From NCBI GenBank assembly GCA_963383645.1, contig OY726571.1:79707108-79771107 (forward strand): a stretch of 64,000 bases of DNA, given 5' to 3'. Every line of letters begins with the position of its first letter. Within the stretch, counting starts at the first letter, position 1. A program made the translations under genes and the position numbers. Below are positions 56,428 to 64,000 of this stretch, in pieces. The notes beneath the pieces are model-generated. The model searched no databases. It saw nothing but the letters and a program-made list of their open reading frames with translations, and was not told the DNA's origin. The DNA is from Muscardinus avellanarius. Taxonomy: Eukaryota > Chordata > Mammalia > Rodentia > Gliridae.

Positions 56428-56485
56428 GGCACTAGATGTGCAGCTTGGAGATAGAATGCTTCTTGGTTCCATCCCCAGTACCACA
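56428..56485 (+). mobile_element. ID-like SINE unit without B1 part
   Basis: GATGTGCAGCTTGGAGATAG and GGTTCCATCCCCAGTACCAC form only the tRNA/ID-like right half, sitting inside the L1. It may be a 5'-truncated composite SINE rather than a separate ID element. Confidence 0.7.
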
Positions 56486-56499
56486 TAAATAGACAAACA

Positions 56500-56806
56500 A
56501 GTAAACCAACAACCAAGAAATAAAGATAAGGGTTATATTAGATAGAAAATCATAGATTCCAAGTAGTGACTTGAGGGGACTTAGAGAAGGAAGGAGAGGG
56601 GAACATAAACATAGTGTGACAGTTGAAATAATGCTACGTATATATGCACATTTATCTATTTCAATCTCACTGTCCTGTACCGGGAGGAGGATGAAGAACA
56701 AATGTGTGAGATTTGAAGGGAAATGCTCCAAGCGTTGTGTGCATGTGTGTTTCTACTGGCCTATACGTCAATATGATGTATAATGACAATACACCAAATT
56801 AAAAAA
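56500..56806 (+). mobile_element. L1 3' UTR continuing after the SINE piece
   Basis: Ends with CAATATGATGTATAATGACA and CAATACACCAAATTAAAAAA, an L1-type terminus. Likely the tail of the element at 55830. Confidence 0.6.
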
Positions 56807-56985
56807 AGTCAAAACCAAATATCATGTACAGGGGAAAGGGGGAAGGCATAGGGAGGAAGCCAAGGTAAAGCTTACCAAGTGCTACAGGCAGGTTTGTCGC
56901 TATCAAGCTGAACTACATTATGATGTGTGACTGCAATGCACCAATGAAAGTATATTTTAAAAATAAAATTAGCAAATGCTAAAAG
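56807..56985 (+). mobile_element. Second L1 3' end
   Basis: CAAGTGCTACAGGCAGG, TCAAGCTGAACTACATTATG, GTGACTGCAATGCACCAATG and an A-rich tail. A further truncated L1 terminus directly behind the previous one. Confidence 0.7.
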
Positions 56986-57009
56986 AAGAGATTCAGAAAC
57001 TAAGTAAAA

Positions 57010-57229
57010 GCTTGGGTTTGGTGGCTCACGCTGGTAATCCCCGCATTTGGGAGGCTGAGACAAGAGGATTGTGGTTTGCAGACAGCCTCAGCTACTTAGC
57101 GAGGCCCTTTGCAACTCAGTGAGACCCTGTTTCAAAAGAAAGAATAAAAAATAGGGCTGAGGGTGTAGCTCAGAGGTAGAATGCCCCTGGGTTCCATCCC
57201 TAGTACTGCAAAAAATAAAAAATAAAAAA
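57010..57229 (+). mobile_element. B1-ID SINE, type 1
   Basis: GCTTGGGTTTGGTGGCTCAC, CTCAGCTACTTAGCGAGGCC, GAGGGTGTAGCTCAGAGGTA, GGGTTCCATCCCTAGTACTG, A-rich tail. Confidence 0.93.
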
Positions 57230-57375
57230 CACTAAAATATAACAGCAACAAAGAACATTATGGAGAGTACTAAAGAATGCTTTAAAACATTTGAGAATCC
57301 AATGATGCTTAAATCAAAGACTGCCTAAGAACAGTTGATATCTCTCAAAGGAGAAAGGTTATTTATTTGTTTAGC

Positions 57376-57602
57376 TTTTTTTTTTTTTTTTTTTTTTGGT
57401 GGTCCTGGTTATTGAACACAGGGACATCTTACCTCTGAGCTATAAACACACTTCAACACTTTTTATTTTTTATTTGAAACAACTATATAGGGAGTTGTTG
57501 AGCAACTCCCTATATTGCTGAGGCTGGCCTTCACCCTGGGATCCTCCAGTCTCAGGCTCCCAAATATTGTGATTTTGAGAGTGTGCCACAATACATGACT
57601 GG
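57376..57602 (-). mobile_element. B1-ID SINE with an internal perfect hairpin
   Basis: T-run of about 23, ATTGAACACAGGGACATC, TACCTCTGAGCTATA, then an unusual fold-back (57485-57515) in place of the type 1 middle segment, followed by GCTGAGGCTGGCC and a worn B1-like end. Confidence 0.85.
57485..57515. repeat. Perfect 13-bp hairpin with 5-nt loop
   Basis: ATATAGGGAGTTG (57485-57497), loop TTGAG, CAACTCCCTATAT (57503-57515). Not present in other SINE copies. Confidence 0.95.
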
Positions 57603-57816
57603 AGAGAGTTTTACGATCAGTAAAATTTTACCTACTCCCAAGTAAACCCAGATGCCATTTAAAGACTCCTGTCTAAAAATATATGTTTAAAAAATGGCAT
57701 AAATTAATGAGTGATATATTCAAATGTGAAAGTAAATAGAATTAAGGAAATTTTGAAAAGAATTGTATGAAGAGTGACTACCATTTTTTCATTAAAATAA
57801 AAATTTTCTATTTTCA

Positions 57817-58030
57817 AAGCCGGGCGTGGTGGCACACGCTTGTAATCCCAGCATTTAGGAGGCTGAGACCGGAGGATCGCGGTTCGTGGACAGCCTCAGC
57901 TACTTAGGGAGGCCCTTTGCAACTCAATGAGACCCGGTTTCAAAATAAAGAATAAAAAATAGGGCAGGGGGAGTAGCTCGGAGGTCAAATGCCCCTGGGT
58001 TCCATCCCCAGACCCACGGAGGAAAAACAA
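57817..58030 (+). mobile_element. B1-ID SINE, type 1, young-looking
   Basis: AAGCCGGGCGTGGTGGCACA, GAGACCGGAGGATCGCGGTT, GGTTCCATCCCCAGACCCAC. A 12-bp duplication TTTCTATTTTCA lies at 57805-57816 and 58031-58042. Confidence 0.95.
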
Positions 58031-58042
58031 TTTCTATTTTCA

Positions 58043-61000
58043 GAGACAGACTACTTGAAAAAATATATCATAGATGAGTATAAAAATCCTTATAGTTCTG
58101 TTTCACATCATAAAATTTCTTATTTTCAAAATACATGTCATTCAGAAGCAAACCAATAATAAAAATTACCCTTATCGCTTCTATATAGATTTTTAAGTAT
58201 AAATGTATTTATGTAAATACAAAAATAATACACATTCAGTTCTGAAAATAACAATGGCAAGTACTGATGCTTTCCCCAACAACTGGAAGTGACTGTTATT
58301 GTTAACACTTAGCACACATTTTTCCTATTAAGAATTATTTACTTTTATATTTGAATCAGATACTGTATATATAGTTATATATCCTACCTCATGTGTTCAT
58401 TTTTTAATTTATGGATTTTAAATCTGTAAGAATTGATATCTGATTATATCTCATGTTGAAGCTATTGAAGTTAAAATAGAATTATGAGGAAAAAAAGTAC
58501 ACCAAACAAATAAGACAAGCCTCCTGGCAAGGTGAGCTTTATAAATTTCTCACATTCCCACTGCTCAGCAGTACAGATAAAAGGTCATCATCAGGTGGAA
58601 AACTTCTGACTCCTAAACTTCTTAATATTCCTTTTTAATTAGGAGATGCAAACCTAGAAGGACCATTTAGCATCTTGAAACTTTTCTGTAGCTCGCTAAT
58701 GTTAGCATTTTCTATCATCCTTGGTTGTTACTATTCTAGGAGGATGTGGGATGCATTTTCCCTGGATTCTACGGATTTCCTGGATGAATAGCTGCAAAGC
58801 TGACTCCTCCTCTGGATTTGGTGACCAACATATGGGAGCAGGAAAGGACAAGAGAGGTTCCAGAGAGAATGCCCCTGAGGAGAGCAGACCTTGGACTGGC
58901 TGTCTGGGTTTTCCAAGGAACTTCTGCATTTCCCAGAGAAGACCTGATGACCACAGAATGTGGCTGAGAATAGTACCACTCAGCCTCCCACTGCCCCCTG
59001 CGGTTCTGTGTTTGAGAACAAGCATCCAGGCCTGTGAGTGTGAACTCCAAGACCCCTTGTTTCACACCGGAGCCAGTGCAGAGACCTAGGCCAGTCAGGC
59101 ATTAAAGTGTAGCCTGCCCCACTCTTTATCATGAGGCAGCCTAATCTTTTAGACTGGGACTTCATACACCCCTGGATCCCTCAGGCCAGTGGCATGAGAG
59201 GGGAATCTTGGTTCGTAAATGTGCTTCCTTATTTAATTTGAAATGAAGGCAAAAAATATGAACAGATAAGATAATATCTTGGAACACCAAAGTGATACTT
59301 TCAGTGATGTAAAACCCACAATCCCCCTCCCCACCAGGTATGAAGGTGAACTTGGGGGAGATAAGACCCCTAAGCCACTTCCTGTGTCCCAGTTACTACT
59401 GTTCTCAGGATAGAGGAAGTTAAGCAGGTACAGCCATCAGACCTTGTACAAATGCACCTGTTACACTGACATTAGCAATTGTTTAATTAGATCTTTATTA
59501 AAAGAAAGAACTAGCCATTAAATGCACAGAAAGATCATTTCAATTTTGTTTTCTTATCACTGTTAATTAATTCTATACAAGTAGGAATGGTAGTCCACTC
59601 GTACCCCAGCGAAAAATCATACGAGTGTGTAAGAATTCCACTTTTTAAGTATGTAAGCCACCACTGGTATCTTGTTCTTCACATCTGCTCAAATGAGAAG
59701 ACGCATTTGCCAACATCTGTATCCTGTTGCTCCTGAATCTTCACCTGGACAATTCACAGAAAATTGGTCTCAGAATGGCCAGTGGTCTATATTTTATTTA
59801 AAGGTAAAATTAGAACCCCCGGTGGAGCTCATTGTTATCTTTGCTTATGGAATAATTGCCTTGGTAATTCCAACTCTTCCCTTTCAGATAATTAAACAAG
59901 TATTTTCCAAAACACAGAACCCCCCCCCAATCTATAAGGCCTGGAATGTTAGCTAAATGTTATCTAATACAAGTAAAAGACTAATGTGTACCTAAGGCCT
60001 CCCTCCCTCACTCCCTCACCTAGTCTACACAGATATCCCCCCCCCCCGGCCTAAGGAAAAGAGAAAGAAATTCTCCATGTACTTTATCAGACTAGACTAG
60101 GCTATTTGGTAGCTGTCACTTGAAATGAATGTGGTGTCACCTTTCTGTGAATAAATGAAAACGTAACCCCTAAATAAATGATAAACAAGAACCAGCAGCT
60201 ACACAGGGTAAGGGCGATGGGGAGACAGGCATGAAATAAAAACAAACAAACAAACAAACAAATAAATAAATAAGCAAGCCAAAAGGGTTTTACAAAGTGC
60301 AATAATGTATCTCTCCAGGGAATTGTTGTTGAGTCAAATTGAAAGACAGGAAGCACAATGTGAATGCTCTTTGAACCATTTTATCCTCATTCTTAACTTC
60401 TGGGATAAAGGATGGCAAAGAAAATTCAAATAAACGAGGGCAATCGGAGAAGAAAGAGAGCTCACAGACGTGAGTCATTGCTGACATCATCATATGAGCC
60501 CTCTTAGCTGGCTCTTCCACCAGGATAAGATACAGGAATGAGGAATCTTGTGGGAATCTTCTAGCCATCGCTTCTTCAGCTTTCACGGACAAAATAGTCA
60601 AGTTAAATTATTGCCTAGATGGAAAAAAAATAAAATATTTAAAGCTGCAGAAAAATGGTAAAGCTGATAGATTACATGTATCCCTGTCAGCTATTTTCTT
60701 ACTGTAAACTCTGGGATTGAAGTAGATTGGTTCAAAGGATAAGAGAACAAAAGAGACTTTCAGGAGATAAAAATATTTATCAAGGAAGTGACAGAATCTC
60801 AAATGGAATCGATCTCATCACTTGAGGAAACAATGCAACTCAAAATATCATATTCATTGTTTTTCTCTCAAAATAGGGATCAGTGTAGAGTGTTAATATA
60901 ATTTCTCCTGCCTTTATTAAATATGACACCTCTGAATCAAAAGTAGATAAACCAAGGAACAGCAGAACAGAAAATATATCAAACTGTAAGCCCAGCCCTG

Positions 61001-62264
61001 ACGTACCAGTGAGAATATCATATCCCTATAACCACTGAATATGGTCCAAGCTTCCATCTTTCTCTTTTCCATCAAATCAGGAAGCACAGCAAACCTTCAG
61101 CACAACCAAACTGTCATCTTGCTGATCCTTGGTTGGTTTTCTGGGCTGTGAGTGGGTCAAGAGAAAGAACACTTTTCATGGCCCTTCCAAATGGCTGCCA
61201 CTAGGTCACCCAACAGCCACACATTTGAGACTTGGAATGGGAGATTCCCCAGGACTTCTAAGTATCCAATTTTCTTCCAGTTACTATGACTGCAGAAGAA
61301 ATTTCCCCAAAACAGAGTGACCTCAAGCCACCTTGTCCATGCGAGTGGAGGCTGTGGTTCAAGTGACAAGACACAACAGAAATAGTTTCTGCTGGTTCAT
61401 GGTGTATTCTCTGGCCTCAGCTCAAGACTCAAAAGTGTAGAACTGGAATCCTGTGAAGAGCCATTCACTCTGTCTGGCTGTGAGTGCTGGCTATGGGCTG
61501 GGAGACTCAATCTCTCTCCCCACAGTCCTATTTTACCTCTCTAAGTGAACTTATCTGGTTTTCCCTTCACCCTTTGCCCTGCTGGCTGGAAGCCAAGGAT
61601 AATTGCCCCAGGAGAAAGAGCGAGCCAGGAAGCAGCCCTATTACCTGTTTTAGCCCAGCTGAGAAAGCCATGCAGTGGGATTTGCCCCCTGCTGTGTTCA
61701 CTGGGAAATTCAGGAACCTGCCCAGGCTCAAGCAGAAGAGAAGGATGGAGGAGGCTTCCCCTCTGACTGAGGAGCACCAGTAATTTGGATGGGCATCAGG
61801 GATAAGAGAAGGTGTTAGGAGAAGGTGCTGCCACATTATGGGAGTGAAACAATCTGCCCCAAGAGGAATCTGAGGTACAGAGCAGTTGGAACATTTATCC
61901 AGCAGCTCCCTAGCTCATGGTCCTGGGCAGAGAACCAGTCCATCTCTGTCTTTACTACAAAATCCTACTTCAATTGCCCATCATGGGGGATGTATTAACC
62001 GCAGCCAGTGGGAGCTGCCCTCCAGAGGGAGGTGGTATCTTCAGGGAAATGAAGACTCATCAAAAGAAAATGAAAAGAAACCAGGATACTTTCCTAAAGT
62101 GGCACCATGCCATCGTGGCCCATGAGAATTAAATATCATTCCAATGTGATGTTGTAAAATGCGGAGCTGCAAAAGAAGCTCCCCATTTCAAAATTCTGAG
62201 TTTTAAAGAAAGTGATCACTATTATGACTAAGGTATTGAAGACATAAGCTGTACCATTGACTTT
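58043..62264. other. Long stretch without recognised repeat or gene
   Basis: AT-rich at first, then two more G+C-rich, stop-poor segments at 58700-59165 and 61130-62130. These have overlapping open frames on both strands (the longest 122 codons at 58721-59089), which argues for composition rather than coding. C-runs lie at 59921-59929 and 60040-60050, and AAAC/AAAT units at 60239-60271. No domain recognised. Confidence 0.45.
60239..60271. repeat. (AAAC)n-(AAAT)n microsatellite
   Basis: About five AAAC units followed by about four AAAT units, not attached to a visible SINE. Confidence 0.85.
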
Positions 62265-62280
62265 AAAATGGAAATGTGAG

Positions 62281-62504
62281 CCGGGCGTGGTGGCGCACAC
62301 TTGTCATCCCAGCATTCGGGAGGCTGAGACCGGAGGATCACAGTTCGTGGACAGCCTCAGCTACTTAGTGAGGCCCTCTGCAACTCAGTGAGACCCTGTT
62401 TCAAAATAAAGAATAAAAAATAGGGCAGGGGGTGTAGCTCGGAGGTCGAATGCCCCTGGTTTCCACCTCCAGACCCACAAAAAATAAAATAAATAAAATA
62501 AAAT
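62281..62504 (+). mobile_element. B1-ID SINE, type 1, very young-looking
   Basis: CCGGGCGTGGTGGCGCACAC, GAGACCGGAGGATCACAGTT, GGGGGTGTAGCTCGGAGGTC, CCAGACCCAC and an AAATA-type tail. A perfect 16-bp duplication AAAATGGAAATGTGAG lies at 62265-62280 and 62505-62520. Confidence 0.97.
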
Positions 62505-62520
62505 AAAATGGAAATGTGAG

Positions 62521-63599
62521 AGGAAAACTCAGCATATGTATAACAAATCAGGGCCTAAAATATATAATGTGATACAAGGTATTTGCCAGTATTCAAAGAA
62601 TGTCACAGCATAAAAGAAACATTTCTGCTATTGTCCTAGCAGTTAATATATAAATTATGCTGAATTATATTTGACCTTTAAAATCCTGTATAGTGTTGTC
62701 TGATTATGGTTGTTTATATTACATAAATCTGAAAGACATAAATAAGTTTAAGTCAAAATTATTATATGTAAATATTATACCACAGGGGCCATCTCTTCAT
62801 TAAAAATAACACAGCTATGAAAGGGTCAGTGGTAAGATAAAACATATATGTTGCAAGGAAGGCAGAATTTGATTTCACATAACAGCTTAGTGTTTTTTCC
62901 CCCGAGCAGAGGATGAGACAAATTCTTGTGTTCTGAGTGCTTGGATGGGAATGTGTTCTTAGGATGAGGGCAGAGTGGGCAACAAGCACTCACAGGGGAA
63001 TTTTTCCATCAGGAACTTTATTACCAGAGAAACCTTGGAGGACAGGAATGGAAAAACCTCAGCTGTCTCTGCCTAGAGAATGAGGGGAGGGATGCTTTAC
63101 TCACTGGACACCACCCCTCATGGAGGACCCCAGCAAGTGGACATTCATGCCCTTCACCCCTGGGTCTCGCTGACCAGAGAGGAGCCAGCTGCCACAGCAA
63201 GTTCCCCTTTCATCTTTGTGCAGGAGCAGCCTCCCAGGCACTAGTCTATGGCTGTCAGAGGCACTTGCACAAGCCTGGACCACACTCACCCTTTAAGTAT
63301 CTTATTACAGAGGCAAAATTTTCATGACATGAACAGCACAGGTATAAAGTGTTCCGCTGAAGTGCTGTTGACCACTGTGTGCACAGGTAAAGTCATCACC
63401 CATGAAAGATAGCACTGTGACCACCGCTCCAGGTGTCCCCAATTCTCTCTTTAGTTTCCTCTCAATCTCCAGGTTCCTATTACAGCCTACCATTACCGGC
63501 TATGGGGATCTAATTGATAATAATCTTCTCTAATGACACCACTGTAACCAAAAGGCTAGACTCCTTAGGCCCTGGATTCTTTGGCTCAGGATGATGTTA
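62521..63599. other. Unassigned DNA
   Basis: No gene or repeat recognised. Frames at 62762-62989, 63101-63289 and 63305-63493 have no motif. Confidence 0.5.
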
Positions 63600-63723
63600 C
63601 CCCATCAGTTTCTGTTGCTATACATTGCTATTTGTTCATCCAGGTCCTTATTGGTTGTATCACGGCTTCCAGATTTTGAGTGCTACAAGTAGGGTTGCTA
63701 TGAAAATTCTTGCACAAAATTTC
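63600..63723 (-). mobile_element. L1, antisense, left segment
   Basis: TTTGTTCATCCAGGTCCTTA, AGGGTTGCTATGAAAATTC, TTGCACAAAAT are the complement of a mammalian L1 3' stretch (GCTATGAACATTCTTGTACAA). Interrupted by a SINE. Confidence 0.65.
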
Positions 63724-63919
63724 TTTGAGGTACTGGAGGTTGAACCCTGGGAGTACGCTATCTCCAAGCTATATCACCAGCTCTACTTTTGATTTTTATT
63801 TTGAAATAGGGTCTTGCTAGATTGATGAGACTCTTCCTATTTTCTGAGGCTGTTCTCTAACCTATGATCCTCCTGTTTCAGCCTCCGAAATACTGGGATT
63901 ACAGGCATGTACCACCACA
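63724..63919 (-). mobile_element. B1-ID SINE, old, inserted in L1
   Basis: GTACTGGAGGTTGAACCCTG, TCTCCAAGCTATATC, TTTTGAAATAGGGTCTTGCT, ending GGCATGTACCACCACAT. Confidence 0.85.
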
Positions 63920-64000
63920 TGGACATATATTTTCCTGTCTTTGGGGTAAGTACTAAAGAATAGAATTGCTTGGTCATAGAGTATATATTTAACTTTATCA
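63920..64000 (-). mobile_element. L1, antisense, right segment
   Basis: GGACATATATTTTCCTGTC, GGGGTAAGTACTAAAGAATA, GAATTGCTTGGTCATAGAGT continue the L1 of 63600 and run off the window. Confidence 0.7.

Noticed and set aside
1..64000. CRISPR arrays, operons, phage or plasmid features
   Set aside because: Content is clearly mammalian interspersed-repeat DNA; no regularly spaced repeats with unique spacers and no dense coding.

Overview
The window looks like non-coding nuclear DNA from a rodent of the squirrel family (Sciuridae). I find no coding exon, tRNA, rRNA or snRNA gene that I can support. The organism call rests on about 35 copies or pieces of one composite SINE. Its left half resembles 7SL/B1 (internal GTGGTGGCGCACGC-like promoter) and its right half resembles an ID/tRNA-Ala unit (GGTGTAGCTC...GTTCCATCCCCAG). 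B1-ID composites of this kind are known from squirrels. Window-wide features (AT-rich, CpG-poor, short random ORFs, many microsatellites) fit an intergenic or large-intron location, and I cannot tell which.

Layout. 0-11.7 kb is mostly old single-copy sequence with one SINE, MIR pieces, an L1 3' end interrupted by a second L1 at 4 kb, and a small CpG-rich block at 6.7-7.4 kb split by an antisense L1-like piece. 11.7-20.9 kb is repeat-dense: type 1 and type 2 SINEs, a MIR and an L2 each split by SINEs, and SINE-linked microsatellites. 21-31.7 kb holds pyrimidine tracts, LTRs, an L2 3' end, antisense L1 3' ends and scattered SINEs. 31.7-36.4 kb and 37.3-41.8 kb are the longest stretches without recognisable repeats. 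41.8-50.8 kb carries MaLR-type LTRs, L1 pieces and SINEs. 52.5-58.0 kb is a stack of nested insertions; its centre is an L1 with an inverted 5' half that landed inside a SINE. 58.0-63.6 kb is mostly unassigned with one very young-looking SINE, and the window ends in an antisense L1 interrupted by a SINE.

The repeats form a relative-age record. MIR and L2 are oldest and are broken by SINEs. MaLR LTRs and L1 3' ends are intermediate. The youngest layer is SINEs with intact target-site duplications (TSDs) of 12-16 bp. Two SINE subfamilies are visible: type 1 keeps a segment of about 35 nt in the middle, and type 2 has a short stem (GCCAGC...GCTGGC) there instead. There is no sign of a novel gene system. 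The most informative observations are the L1 5' inversion, the SINE subfamily structure, the fold-back hairpins, and microsatellites beginning at SINE 3' ends. All family names come from memory of consensus patterns, without a database search.
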